Shown here: piece by piece, positions 44,450 to 55,191 of the stretch
Layout: each line of letters begins with the position of its first letter
Position numbering within the stretch: position 1 is the first letter of the stretch
DNA from: Nocardioides pini
GTDB lineage: Bacteria > Actinomycetota > Actinomycetes > Propionibacteriales > Nocardioidaceae
Assembly (NCBI RefSeq): GCF_026712185.1
Contig: NZ_JAPPUX010000002.1
Span: 434,001 to 498,000, forward strand
Direction of reading: 5' to 3'
DNA length: 64,000 bases
Position numbers and translations under genes: made by a program
The notes under the pieces: model-generated
Told to the model about the DNA's origin: nothing
Database searches by the model: none
Seen by the model: the letters and a program-made list of their open reading frames with translations, nothing else

Positions 44450-45316
44450 TCAGACGAGACCCGCGAGCCAGGGCCGCACCACGAGGAGGGTGGGCAGCGC
44501 GAGGATGGCCGCCGCGAGCACGGACACGGCGGCCGACTGCCAGGGGTGGGGACGGGTGTCGCGCAGCACCTCGACCCGGGCCGCGAGGGACGACCCGGCC
44601 GACCCCAGCGACCCCGCGGGGGCCGGCGACCCGGCCAGGGCGACCAGGGCGGCCAGGAGCGCGCGGCGACCGCTCGTCCGGCTCGCCGCCCGGTCGGCGA
44701 GCACCTCGACGAGCACCTCGACCTCGCGGCGCGCGGAGGCGCTGGCGACCCAGCGCGGGAACGCCAGGTGCAGGACCGCGAACGCCTCCAGGACCAGGTC
44801 GTGGCGGGCGCGCAGGTGGGAGCGCTCGTGCTCCAGCACGGCGCTCAGCTCCGCCGGCGCCAGGCGGGTCAGCGTCGAGCGGGAGACGACGATGCGGGAG
44901 CCGCTCATGCCGGGCACGCAGTAGGCCACCGGCACGTCGTGATCGAGGACCGAGACGCCTCCGTCCACCTCGGCGACGAGGTCGACCCGCTCGCGGTGCA
45001 GGCGCCGCATCCGACGCAGCGAGGTGCCGGTGCGGTGCCCGCTCACCAGGAGGCGGGCCAGCACCACCACGGTGACCGCGGCCGCGAGGCCGGCCACGAC
45101 GACGTCGCCAGTGCCGGCCGGGTCCTCCCAGAGGCGGGCGGTCACCAGCGACAGCCCGGCGCCGAGGGCGGCGAGCACGGAGGCCAGCGCCGTGCTCTGC
45201 CACAGCACCATCGCGGCGGCCGGCGTGCGACGCAGGCCGGTCCAGCGCGAGAGCACCCATGGCAGCGGACCGGCCAGCAGCACGGCGAGCACGCCGAGCA
45301 CTGCGGGGGTCGGCAT
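44450..45316 (-). CDS. M56 family (BlaR1-like) membrane metallopeptidase
   Basis: A 288-residue membrane protease of the BlaR1/MecR1 class without the penicillin-binding sensor domain. Hydrophobic helices occupy ~5-25, 30-60, 75-95 and 255-280. The cytoplasmic peptidase domain carries the zinc motif in VLEHERSHLRARHDLV (HExxH), preceded by SGSRIVVSRSTLTRLAP. Such proteins cleave or inactivate the partner BlaI-type repressor. ATG 45316 lies 17 bases after the blaI stop, so they are an operon. The signal sensed is unknown; the neighbourhood points to respiration or envelope stress rather than beta-lactams. Confidence 0.88.
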   Translation of the reverse strand: MPTPAVLGVLAVLLAGPLPWVLSRWTGLRRTPAAAMVLWQSTALASVLAALGAGLSLVTARLWEDPAGTGDVVVAGLAAAVTVVVLARLLVSGHRTGTSLRRMRRLHRERVDLVAEVDGGVSVLDHDVPVAYCVPGMSGSRIVVSRSTLTRLAPAELSAVLEHERSHLRARHDLVLEAFAVLHLAFPRWVASASARREVEVLVEVLADRAASRTSGRRALLAALVALAGSPAPAGSLGSAGSSLAARVEVLRDTRPHPWQSAAVSVLAAAILALPTLLVVRPWLAGLV

Positions 45317-45333
45317 CGCGGCGGTGCCGTCGG

Positions 45334-45723
45334 TCAGGACAGGTCGGCGAGGGCGCGTCGCAGGGCCGCGAGGTCCTCCTCGCTGGCCTCCCCCACGAAC
45401 GACACCAGGGCCTGCTCGCGATCGTCCCGGGTGCCCTCGAGCGCCTCGTGCATGAGCTCGGCGGTCATCGCGGCCCGGGTGAGCCGTGGCGCGTAGCGGA
45501 ACGCGCGCCCGTCGCGCTCGCGGACGACGACGTCCTTGCGGGCCAGGCGGTCGAGCACGGTCATCACGGTCGTGTAGGCCAGGTCGCGGCCATCGTGCCC
45601 GTGGAGCCTCTCGTGCACGGCGCGCCCACTGGCGCCCGGACGCTCGGGGTCGCTGCCCTCGAGGTCCCACAGCGCCTCGAGGACGGCCTGCTCGAGCTCT
45701 CCCATCCGGGACCTTGGACTCAT
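45334..45723 (-). CDS. blaI: BlaI/MecI/CopY family transcriptional repressor
   Basis: A 129-residue winged-helix repressor. The family start GELEQAVLEALWDLEG is followed by the recognition helix region AYTTVMTVLDRLARKDVVVR and wing DGRAFRYAPRLTRAAM, then the dimerisation helices (ELMHEALEG, LVSFVGEASEEDLAALRRAL). ATG 45723 is used; ATG 45705 with AAGG upstream is an alternative. It is divergent from cydA, and repeated TACTAC/GTAGTA arms fill the shared promoter region. Control of both its own operon and cydABDC is therefore likely. Confidence 0.92.
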   Translation of the reverse strand: MSPRSRMGELEQAVLEALWDLEGSDPERPGASGRAVHERLHGHDGRDLAYTTVMTVLDRLARKDVVVRERDGRAFRYAPRLTRAAMTAELMHEALEGTRDDREQALVSFVGEASEEDLAALRRALADLS

Positions 45724-45754
45724 GGAACTGGAGTCTAGAGGCCCTGACCACGGA

Positions 45755-45792
45755 ACTACGACACGGAGTAGTATCTACTACGCTGTGTAGTA
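45755..45792. promoter_or_regulatory. BlaI-type dyads in the blaI/cydA divergent promoter
   Basis: ACTAC (45755-45759), GTAGTA (45768-45773), TACTAC (45776-45781) and GTAGTA (45787-45792) form overlapping inverted repeats; TACTAC-N5-GTAGTA is closest to BlaI-family boxes with their TAC/GTA core. A plus-strand promoter for cydA may use TGACCA (45745-45750) and TAGTAT (45769-45774), spacing 18, so the -10 would lie inside a dyad, suited to repression. The stretch is conspicuously AT-rich for this genome. Confidence 0.65.
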
Positions 45793-45814
45793 ATTCCTTC
45801 GCCGAAAGGGTCCC

Positions 45815-47263
45815 ATGGACGTCCTCGACATCGCCCGGTGGCAGTTCGGGATCATCACCGTCTACCACTTCCTGTTCGTGCCGCTGACGATCGGGTTGAC
45901 GGCGGTCATCGCCGGCCTCGAGACGGCGTGGGTGCGCACCGGCAAGGAGGACTACCTCCGGCTGACGAAGTTCTTCGGCAAGCTCTTCCTCATCAACTTC
46001 GCCATCGGCGTCGTCACCGGGATCGTGCAGGAGTTCCAGTTCGGGATGAACTGGTCCGACTACTCGCGCTTCGTCGGTGACGTCTTCGGCGCCCCGCTGG
46101 CCGTGGAAGGACTCCTGGCCTTCTTCCTCGAGTCCACCTTCCTCGGCCTCTGGATCTTCGGCTGGGACAAGCTGCCCCGCGGGGTGCACGCCGCCTGCAT
46201 GTGGCTCGTCCACCTCGGCACGCTCGCGTCGTCGTGGTTCATCCTGGCCGCCAACTCGTGGATGCAGCACCCGGTCGGCTACCGCTACAACCCGGAGTCC
46301 GGTCGCGCCGAGCTGACCGACTTCTGGGCGGTGATGTTCAACAAGGTCCAGGTCGTGACGTTCCCGCACGTGATCTTCGCGGCCTACATGACGGCGGGCA
46401 CGTTCGTGCTCGGGGTCGCGGCCTACCTCTACATGCGCAAGAAGCACGAGGCCGACCGGCCGATGTACCACCGAGCCATCCGCATCGGCGCGGTCATCAC
46501 GCTGCTCGCCGGGATCGGCGTCGCCGTCACCGGCGACCTGCAGGGCAAGGTGATGACCGAGGTCCAGCCGATGAAGATGGCGGCGGCCGAGGGCCTCTAC
46601 GAGTCCAGCGACGGCTGCGCGCCGTTCTCCGTCTTCACCATCGGCACACCCGACGGGAAGGAGGAGAAGTTCGCCGTCACCGTCCCCTGCCTGCTGTCGT
46701 TCCTCGGCACCGGCTCCTTCGACGGAACCGTCGAGGGCATCAACCCCCTGCGGGAGGAGTACGCCGAGACGTACGGCTCCGACCCGACGTCGAAGGCCTA
46801 CACCGCGGGCGACTACACCCCGGTGATCCCGGTGACCTACTGGTCGTTCCGCTTCATGATGGGACTCGGCTTCTTCGCCGCGGCCGGTGCGGCCCTCATC
46901 CTGTGGCTGACGCGCAAGGGACGCACGCCCGGGGTGCGCTGGCTCGGCGTCCTCGGCCTCAGCCTGCCGATCGCCACGACCCTGGCGTCGTCGTGGGGCT
47001 GGATCTTCACCGAGATGGGCCGGCAGCCGTGGGTCGTGTTCGGCCTGATGACCACCGAGTCCGGGGTCTCGCCCGGCGTCTCGGTCTTCGAGGCCGCGAC
47101 GTCGCTGGTCGTGCTGACCTCGCTCTACGCCCTGCTCGCGGTGATCGAGGTCAAGCTCCTCGTCACCTACATCAACAAGGGCGCCGAGCCCTACCAGGAA
47201 CCGCCCCGCGTCAAGGTCGGCGGCTCCGACGACGAGGACGCCCCGCTCACCTTCGCCTACTGA
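45815..47263 (+). CDS. cydA: cytochrome bd ubiquinol/menaquinol oxidase subunit I
   Basis: A 482-residue membrane subunit carrying hemes b558, b595 and d. The N-terminal heme ligand region reads WQFGIITVYHFLFVPLTIGL, the axial His/Glu helices follow (TGIVQEFQFGMNWSDYSRFV, FFLESTFLGLWIFGW), and the conserved GRQPWVVFG block is near residue 407. The Q-loop is of the short type, as in other Gram-positive bacteria. The enzyme reduces O2 to water with menaquinol at high oxygen affinity without pumping protons. ATG 45815 has GAAAGGG 5 bases upstream. First gene of cydA-cydB-cydDC, with BlaI-like dyads in its promoter. Confidence 0.97.
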   Translation: MDVLDIARWQFGIITVYHFLFVPLTIGLTAVIAGLETAWVRTGKEDYLRLTKFFGKLFLINFAIGVVTGIVQEFQFGMNWSDYSRFVGDVFGAPLAVEGLLAFFLESTFLGLWIFGWDKLPRGVHAACMWLVHLGTLASSWFILAANSWMQHPVGYRYNPESGRAELTDFWAVMFNKVQVVTFPHVIFAAYMTAGTFVLGVAAYLYMRKKHEADRPMYHRAIRIGAVITLLAGIGVAVTGDLQGKVMTEVQPMKMAAAEGLYESSDGCAPFSVFTIGTPDGKEEKFAVTVPCLLSFLGTGSFDGTVEGINPLREEYAETYGSDPTSKAYTAGDYTPVIPVTYWSFRFMMGLGFFAAAGAALILWLTRKGRTPGVRWLGVLGLSLPIATTLASSWGWIFTEMGRQPWVVFGLMTTESGVSPGVSVFEAATSLVVLTSLYALLAVIEVKLLVTYINKGAEPYQEPPRVKVGGSDDEDAPLTFAY

Positions 47264-47303
47264 CCCGCGCTTCCCTGACCACGAGAGAGACCAGAGAGAC
47301 ACC

Positions 47304-48320
47304 ATGGAACTGACCACCGTCTGGTTCGCCCTGATCGCCGTGCTGTGGGTCGGCTACTTCTGCCTCGAGGGCTTCGACTTCGGCGTCGGCATGCTGCTGC
47401 CGGTGCTGAGCCGCAACGAGACCGAGCGGCGCGTCATGATCAACACCATCGGCCCGGTGTGGGACGGCAACGAGGTGTGGGTGCTCGTGGCGGGCGGTGC
47501 CACGTTCGCCGCCTTCCCCGAGTGGTACGCCACCCTCTTCAGCGGGTTCTACCTGCCGCTGCTGCTGATCCTCGTGGCCCTCATCGTGCGCGGGCTCTCG
47601 TTCGAGTACCGCCACAAGCGCGAGGACGACACCTGGAAGGGACGGTGGGACCTCGCGATCATCTGGGGCTCGTTCGTGCCGGCGCTGCTGTGGGGCGTCG
47701 CCTTCGCCAACATCGTCGCCGGCGTGCCGATCGACGCCGACAAGGAGTTCACCGGCACCCTCCTCACGCTGCTCAACCCCTACGGCCTCCTCGGCGGCCT
47801 GGTCACGCTGACCCTCTTCGCCACCCACGGCGCGATGTTCGTCGCGCTCAAGACCGACGGCGACATCCGCCACCGCGCCCGCGACCTCGCGGTGCGGATC
47901 GGCGCCGTGGCCGCCCTGCTGGCCGTGGTGTTCCTGGCGTGGACGCAGGCGAAGACCGGCACCGCCGCGTCGGCGCTCGTCTTCGTCGTCGCTGCGCTGT
48001 CGCTGGTCGGCGGCCTGCTCGCGGCGACGCGCGGCCGGGAGGGCTGGGCGTTCGTCGGCACGTTCGTGACGATCGGCCTCGCCGTCATCGGCCTGTTCGT
48101 GGCGCTGTTCCCCGACGTGATGCCGTCGACGACCGACCCGGCCTTCTCACTGACCACCACCAACGCGGCAGCGACGGCGTACACCCTGAAGGTGATGACG
48201 TGGGTCGCGGTCGTCTTCACCCCGATCGTCCTCGGCTACCAGGCGTGGACCTACTGGGTCTTCCGCAAGCGGATCGCGGTGCACCACATCCCGACGCCGG
48301 TCCTCGCGGACGCCAGGTGA
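47304..48320 (+). CDS. cydB: cytochrome bd oxidase subunit II
   Basis: A 338-residue membrane subunit with eight or nine transmembrane helices. Family blocks visible include VWFALIAVLWVGYFCLEGFD, IGPVWDGNEVWVLVAGGATF with FAAFPEWYATLFSGFYLPL, and the later LTLFATHGAMFVALKTDG. It pairs with CydA to form the oxidase. ATG 47304 lies 40 bases after cydA. The stop overlaps the cydDC start as GTGA, so synthesis of the oxidase and its assembly exporter is coupled. Confidence 0.97.
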   Translation: MELTTVWFALIAVLWVGYFCLEGFDFGVGMLLPVLSRNETERRVMINTIGPVWDGNEVWVLVAGGATFAAFPEWYATLFSGFYLPLLLILVALIVRGLSFEYRHKREDDTWKGRWDLAIIWGSFVPALLWGVAFANIVAGVPIDADKEFTGTLLTLLNPYGLLGGLVTLTLFATHGAMFVALKTDGDIRHRARDLAVRIGAVAALLAVVFLAWTQAKTGTAASALVFVVAALSLVGGLLAATRGREGWAFVGTFVTIGLAVIGLFVALFPDVMPSTTDPAFSLTTTNAAATAYTLKVMTWVAVVFTPIVLGYQAWTYWVFRKRIAVHHIPTPVLADAR

Positions 48321-51300
48321 GGCCGCTCGACCCGGCGGTCTGGCCGCACCTCCGTCCCGCGCGCGGCGCCCTGGCCCTCGTCGTCACCGGCGGGGTCGTC
48401 GGTGGCCTGGCGACGGTGGCGCAGGCCTTCGCCCTGGGGGCGCTCGTGGTGGCGGCGGTCACCCCGCCGGACGGCGGCTGGGCGGGCCCCGCGTGGGCGT
48501 TCGCCGGACTGGTGCTGCTGCGGACCGCGGCGGCCCACGTCGGCCAGCGGGCGGCGGCACGTGCGGCCGGTCAGGTCTCCGGCGCGCTGCGGCAGCGGCT
48601 CCTCGAGGCCGCACGCCGCAGCGACGACGTGTCGCCCGCCCGGCTGGTCGTGCTGGCGACCCGCGGCGTCGCCGGGGTCGAGCCCTACGTCACCCGCTAC
48701 GTCCCCGCGCTCGTCCCGGCCGCCGTGCTGCCTCTCGTCGCGCTCGCCGCGATCACGTGGCTGGACCCGCTCTCCGGGCTCGTCGTCGCCCTGACGCTGC
48801 CGCTCGTGCCCGTCTTCGCCGTCCTCGTCGGGCTCACCACCCGCGACCGTGCCCGCACGCAGTGGCGCGCGCTCGAGGCCCTGTCGGGACACTTCCTCGA
48901 CGTCGTGCGCGGGCTGCCCACCCTGGTCGCGCACCGACGCGCCGAGGCACAGGTCGACACCATCCGGTCCGTCACGCACCGCTACCGCCGTGCGACCGTC
49001 GAGACCCTCAAGGTGGCCTTCGCCTCCTCGTCGGTGCTGGAGCTCGTCGCGACGCTGTCCGTCGCGCTCGTGGCAGTGACGGTCGGCCTGCGCCTCGCGT
49101 CGGGCAGCATCGGCTTCGAGGTCGCGCTGACGGTGCTGCTGCTGGCTCCCGAGGCGTACTGGCCGCTGCGCCGCGTGGGCGCGGAGTTCCACGCCGCAGC
49201 CGAGGGCACCGCCGCCCTGGCCGACGCCGACGACCTCCTGGCCCGGGCGGGGTCCGTCGAGCACGGCACCGCGCTACCCACGGCGAGCGGCCTCACGCTG
49301 CGCGGGCTGGAGATCGGCCACGCCCCCTGCGCCGCCCTGACCCGCCCCGTCGACCTCGAGCTGCCCGACCGCGGCCTGGTGGCCGTCGCGGGGCCCTCCG
49401 GCTGCGGCAAGTCGACGCTGCTGGCCACGCTGCGCGGGGAGCTGCCGCCCGTGGGCGGCGACGTGCTGCTCGGCGGCACCCCGCTGGGCGACCTCGACCC
49501 CGCCTGGTGGCGCAGCCTGGTCGGGTGGGCACCCCAGCGGCCGTGGCTGCTGGCCGACACCGTCGCCGCCAACGTCCGGCTCGGACGTCCCTCGGCCGGC
49601 GACGACGAGGTCTGGGAGGCCCTGCGCAGCGTGGGTCTGGACGACGTCGTACGGGCCCTCCCCCACGGCGCCGACACGCCGCTCCGGGAGGACGGTGCCG
49701 GGTTGTCCGCGGGCCAGCGGGCCCGCGTCGCGCTGGCGCGCGTCGTGCTCGCCGGCCGTCCGGTGGTCCTGCTCGACGAGCCGAGCGCCCACCTCGACGA
49801 GGAGACCGAGCAGGTCCTCCTCGACACCCTGGCCCTGCTCGCGCGGCGCAGCCTGGTGGTCGTCGTGGCCCACCGGCCGGCCGTCCTGGCGGCCGCCGAC
49901 CGCGTGGTGGAGCTGGTGCCCGCCGCCCGTGCGACGGCGGAGGACACCACGCCGGCCGTCGCGGCCGTCGTACGCCCCGACCGTCCGGCCGCCGCCGCGG
50001 TCGTCCCGGCCGAGGACGACGGGCCGGACCCCCGGTGGGGCATGCGGACCGCGACCCTCCTCGGCGCCCTGTCCACGGCGTCCGGCGTCGCGCTCACCGC
50101 GACCGCGGGATGGCTCATCACCCGGGCCAGCGAGCAGCCGCCCGTGCTCTACCTCATGGTGGCCATCGTCGGGGTCCGCCTCTTCGGTCTCGCCCGGCCG
50201 GTGCTGCGGCACGCCGAGCGGGTGCTGAGCCACGACGTCGTCCTCCGCGAGCTGGCCGAGCGCCGGGCGAGGGTGTTCGCCGACCTCGTCCCGCTGGTCC
50301 CCGGCCGTCTCGGCCCGCGTCGCGGCGACCTGCTCACCGGTGTCGTCGACGACGTCGACGCCCTCCTCGACGACCGCCTGCGCGTGCGCCAGCCACTCGT
50401 CACCGCGGCGCTCGTCGGCCTCGGCGCCGCGCTGCTCACCGCCCTCGTCGTCCCGGTCGCAGGCGCCGTCGTGCTCGTGGTCGCCGGTGCCGGGGCACTC
50501 TCCTTCCTGCTCGCCCGTCGGGGCACCGCCGCCGCCGAGCCGCTCGTCGTCACCCACCGCGCGCGGCTCGGGACCCGGGTCGAGGAGCTCGCGCACGGCC
50601 TGCGCGAGCTCGAGCAGTGGGGCGCGACGGACCGGGCGCTCGACGCCGTCGACGAGGAGTCGGCAGCGCTCGCGCGGGCCGTACGACGATCCGCCCGCGC
50701 CGTCGCGGCGGGTGCCGCCCTGACCAGTGTCGCGGCGGGACTGGGCGTCGTCGCCATGGCCGCGCTGGTCGACCCTGCCGCCACCTCCCCCGCCCTGCTG
50801 GCCCTGCTGCTGCTGGTGCCGCTCGCCCTGGTCGACGCCATCGGCGGGCTGGCCGACGCCGGCGCCCTGTCGGTGCGCGCCCGTGCCGCCCGTGAGCGCC
50901 TCGACCGGCTCGTCGTCACGCCCCCGGCGGTGAGCGACCCCGCCTCTCCCCTGCCGCTGCCGGACGGGCACGGCGTGGTCGTGCACGACGCCGAGCTGGG
51001 CTGGACCGACCGGCCGGTGCTGGCGATCGACCACCTCGTCCTGCGCCCGGGCGAGCACCTCGGCGTCACCGGTCCGTCCGGGTCCGGGAAGTCCACCCTC
51101 GCCGCCACCCTCGTGCGCTTCGTCGACCCGGTCAGCGGGGAGGTCCTGCTCGGCGGGACGGACCTGCGGCGGCTCGCGCTCGACGACGTACGCCGCACGG
51201 TCGGGCTCGTCGACGACGACCCGCACGTGTTCGCCTCGACGGTCGCCGAGAACGTCCGGCTCGCCCGGCCGGATGCTGACGACGACGCGGTCCGCGCGGC

Positions 51301-51664
51301 GCTGGACCGCGCGTGCCTGGGCCCGTGGGTGGACGCCCTGCCCGCCGGCATCCACACCCACGTCGGGGCCGGCCGCCGCGAGGTGTCCGGCGGCGAGCGT
51401 GCCCGCCTGGCGCTGGCCCGATCGCTGCTGGCCGACCCGCCCGTGCTGGTGCTCGACGAGCCCACGGCCCATCTCGACGGGCCCACCGCGAGGGCCGTCG
51501 CCGACGAGATGCTCGACTCGGCGGCCCGGGTCGGCCGGTCGATCCTGTGGATCACCCACGGGACGGTCGGGCTCGACGCGATGGACCGGGTCGTGCACCT
51601 CGAGGCGGGGACCGACCCCTCGGTCAGTCGGCCTGCTCTCGCGGCGAGCGCAGCGGAAGCGTGA
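48317..51664 (+). CDS. cydDC: fused CydD-CydC ABC exporter for cytochrome bd assembly
   Basis: A 1,115-residue fusion of the two half-transporters CydD and CydC. The first half has six transmembrane helices (~15-300) and an ATPase with Walker A AGPSGCGKST near 358 and LSAGQRARVALARVVLAGRP. A linker of about 60 residues leads to the second half (~575-1115) with membrane helices (ASGVALTATAGWLITRASEQ), Walker A TGPSGSGKST near 917 and VSGGERARLALARSLLADP. CydDC exports thiols or handles heme needed for bd oxidase maturation. Single-chain CydDC is known in actinobacteria, while E. coli has two genes. The 3' end overlaps the convergent kinase gene by 41 bases. Confidence 0.94.
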   Translation: MRPLDPAVWPHLRPARGALALVVTGGVVGGLATVAQAFALGALVVAAVTPPDGGWAGPAWAFAGLVLLRTAAAHVGQRAAARAAGQVSGALRQRLLEAARRSDDVSPARLVVLATRGVAGVEPYVTRYVPALVPAAVLPLVALAAITWLDPLSGLVVALTLPLVPVFAVLVGLTTRDRARTQWRALEALSGHFLDVVRGLPTLVAHRRAEAQVDTIRSVTHRYRRATVETLKVAFASSSVLELVATLSVALVAVTVGLRLASGSIGFEVALTVLLLAPEAYWPLRRVGAEFHAAAEGTAALADADDLLARAGSVEHGTALPTASGLTLRGLEIGHAPCAALTRPVDLELPDRGLVAVAGPSGCGKSTLLATLRGELPPVGGDVLLGGTPLGDLDPAWWRSLVGWAPQRPWLLADTVAANVRLGRPSAGDDEVWEALRSVGLDDVVRALPHGADTPLREDGAGLSAGQRARVALARVVLAGRPVVLLDEPSAHLDEETEQVLLDTLALLARRSLVVVVAHRPAVLAAADRVVELVPAARATAEDTTPAVAAVVRPDRPAAAAVVPAEDDGPDPRWGMRTATLLGALSTASGVALTATAGWLITRASEQPPVLYLMVAIVGVRLFGLARPVLRHAERVLSHDVVLRELAERRARVFADLVPLVPGRLGPRRGDLLTGVVDDVDALLDDRLRVRQPLVTAALVGLGAALLTALVVPVAGAVVLVVAGAGALSFLLARRGTAAAEPLVVTHRARLGTRVEELAHGLRELEQWGATDRALDAVDEESAALARAVRRSARAVAAGAALTSVAAGLGVVAMAALVDPAATSPALLALLLLVPLALVDAIGGLADAGALSVRARAARERLDRLVVTPPAVSDPASPLPLPDGHGVVVHDAELGWTDRPVLAIDHLVLRPGEHLGVTGPSGSGKSTLAATLVRFVDPVSGEVLLGGTDLRRLALDDVRRTVGLVDDDPHVFASTVAENVRLARPDADDDAVRAALDRACLGPWVDALPAGIHTHVGAGRREVSGGERARLALARSLLADPPVLVLDEPTAHLDGPTARAVADEMLDSAARVGRSILWITHGTVGLDAMDRVVHLEAGTDPSVSRPALAASAAEA

Positions 51665-53405
51665 ACCTGAACGTGCTCCCCTGACCCAGCTCGGACGACA
51701 CCGACAGCGTCCCGCCGTGGGACTCGGCGATCCGCTGCGCGATCGGCAGCCCGAGTCCGGTGCCGGGCACGGAGAGGGCGTTCGGGTTGGTGGAGCGGTG
51801 GAACGCGGAGAACACGTGCTGCTGGTCGGCCGTCGAGATCCCGATGCCGGTGTCGCTGACCTCGACGCTCACCTCGTCGCCACCGACGGTCATCGCCACG
51901 GAGACCGACCCGTCCTCGGGGGTGTACTTCACGGCGTTGTCGACCATGTTGTCGATCACGCGGGCCAGCTCCTCGGGGTCGCCGAAGACCACCACGGGCG
52001 TGACCTCCGGCCGGTCGAAGTGGAGCCGGACACCTGCCTGCTTCGCCCGGATGCTGAGCAGGTCGACGCTGGCCTCGCACAGCTCGACCATGTCCACGGC
52101 CCGCCGCACGGTCTCGCGCCTGCCCTGGATCCGCGAGTAGTGCAACAGGTTGGCGACGAGGTTGTTGAGCCGGCCGGCGTTGCGGATGATCGCGTCGATC
52201 GAGGAGAGGTCGGGATAGCGGTCGGCGATGAGCTCGGCGTGGCCGAGGATCGCGGTGAGCGGGGTCTTGAGCTCGTGGGAGATGGTCGCGATCAGCTCGC
52301 TGCGGTAGCGGGCGAGCTCGCGCAGCTCCTGCACGAGGCGCTGCTCGGTCTCCAGGACGCGCGAAGCCCGCACGGTCTGGGCGAGCAGCCGGCTCACCTC
52401 GAGGACCGCATCGGCCTCGTTGGCCGTCACGGACCTGGCGTGGCGGGCGAACCCCAGCACGAGGTAGCCCACCAGGTCGTCCTGGGAGACCAGCGGCGAG
52501 ACCAGCGCGCGGTCCACACGCATCCCGCGCATCAGCTCCTGCATCCGGGCGGCGCTGCGGGGCAGCTGCGGCGAGGACGGGTCGTCGACACCCAGCTCGA
52601 TCAGCACGGGGAGCTCCTCGAGGCGGGTGAGGTCCTCACGGATCTCGGGCACCTCGTGCTCGGAGGTGAACGCGTACGGCGTCCCGACGCCGAGCTGGCT
52701 GCCCTGCGCGTCGGTCGGGAAGGTCCGCACCACCGTCTGCACGGTGCCGAGCGACTCGGCGACGGCCACCACGGCCGCACCGAGCGTCTGGGAGAGGTTC
52801 TGCGCGGTCGCGGCGCCGGCGACCGTGGTGAGCATCCGGTCGAGGCGCACGCGGTCAGTGAGCCGCTCGCGCTCGCGGGCGTTCGACAGCGCCACGCCCG
52901 CCTGCACCGCGAACATCTCGAGCAGCTCGCGGTCGGCCTCGTCGGGCACCCTGCCGTCGGCGGGCAGGTCGACCGCCATGTTGCCGAGGAGCTCGCCGGC
53001 GGCTGAGTAGAGCGGCGCGTAGAGGGCGTGCTCGGGGTGCCAGGCGTCCGGGTCACCCGTGGGCTGGAACTCGGGGACCCAGGCGGCCTGCAGCCGTGCC
53101 GCCGACATCCGCCCGGCGGGGACGAAGCGGAGGATGCCCCACTTGTCGGCCTCGCGGAACTCGTCGAGGATCTGCTCGGCCGGGGTGCGGCGGTGGAGGA
53201 TCTGCGCGACCACCTCGGGCGGGCCGGCGACGTTGGTCATGACCAGGACGTCGCCCTCGAGCCGGGCGATCGCGGCGACGCCGTAGCCCAGCACGTCCAC
53301 GACGCCGTGGGCGATCTCCTCCAGGATCACCTCGGTGTCGGTGGAGGAGTTGACGCGTCGCATCAGCTCCGCCAACCGGCTCAGCGCGCCCTGGCTGCGC
53401 GGCAT
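51624..53405 (-). CDS. GAF-domain sensor histidine kinase (orphan)
   Basis: A 593-residue cytosolic kinase with two GAF-like domains (~20-180 and ~195-345), a coiled coil, the HisKA dimerisation domain with phospho-acceptor His in ATISHELKTPLTAILGHAEL, and an ATPase domain with NMVDNAVKYTPEDGSVSVAM, VSDTGIGI and GTGLGLPIAQRI. No membrane helices. No response regulator is adjacent, so the partner is elsewhere. ATG 53405 follows GGGAGG by 6 bases. It sits tail-to-tail with cydDC, overlapping it, which hints at but does not prove a role in redox or oxygen sensing. Confidence 0.92.
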   Translation of the reverse strand: MPRSQGALSRLAELMRRVNSSTDTEVILEEIAHGVVDVLGYGVAAIARLEGDVLVMTNVAGPPEVVAQILHRRTPAEQILDEFREADKWGILRFVPAGRMSAARLQAAWVPEFQPTGDPDAWHPEHALYAPLYSAAGELLGNMAVDLPADGRVPDEADRELLEMFAVQAGVALSNARERERLTDRVRLDRMLTTVAGAATAQNLSQTLGAAVVAVAESLGTVQTVVRTFPTDAQGSQLGVGTPYAFTSEHEVPEIREDLTRLEELPVLIELGVDDPSSPQLPRSAARMQELMRGMRVDRALVSPLVSQDDLVGYLVLGFARHARSVTANEADAVLEVSRLLAQTVRASRVLETEQRLVQELRELARYRSELIATISHELKTPLTAILGHAELIADRYPDLSSIDAIIRNAGRLNNLVANLLHYSRIQGRRETVRRAVDMVELCEASVDLLSIRAKQAGVRLHFDRPEVTPVVVFGDPEELARVIDNMVDNAVKYTPEDGSVSVAMTVGGDEVSVEVSDTGIGISTADQQHVFSAFHRSTNPNALSVPGTGLGLPIAQRIAESHGGTLSVSSELGQGSTFRFTLPLRSPREQAD

Positions 53406-53477
53406 GTCCACCTCCCCACCCAGGCCCGACGGCCCCACTCCTGCTGGTCCCGCCGTCCCGCGTCGATGCTAGGGCCG

Positions 53478-55163
<1,686 letters not shown>

Positions 55164-55191
55164 GGTATTCCTCGGGTTCGGTGTCAGTGGT

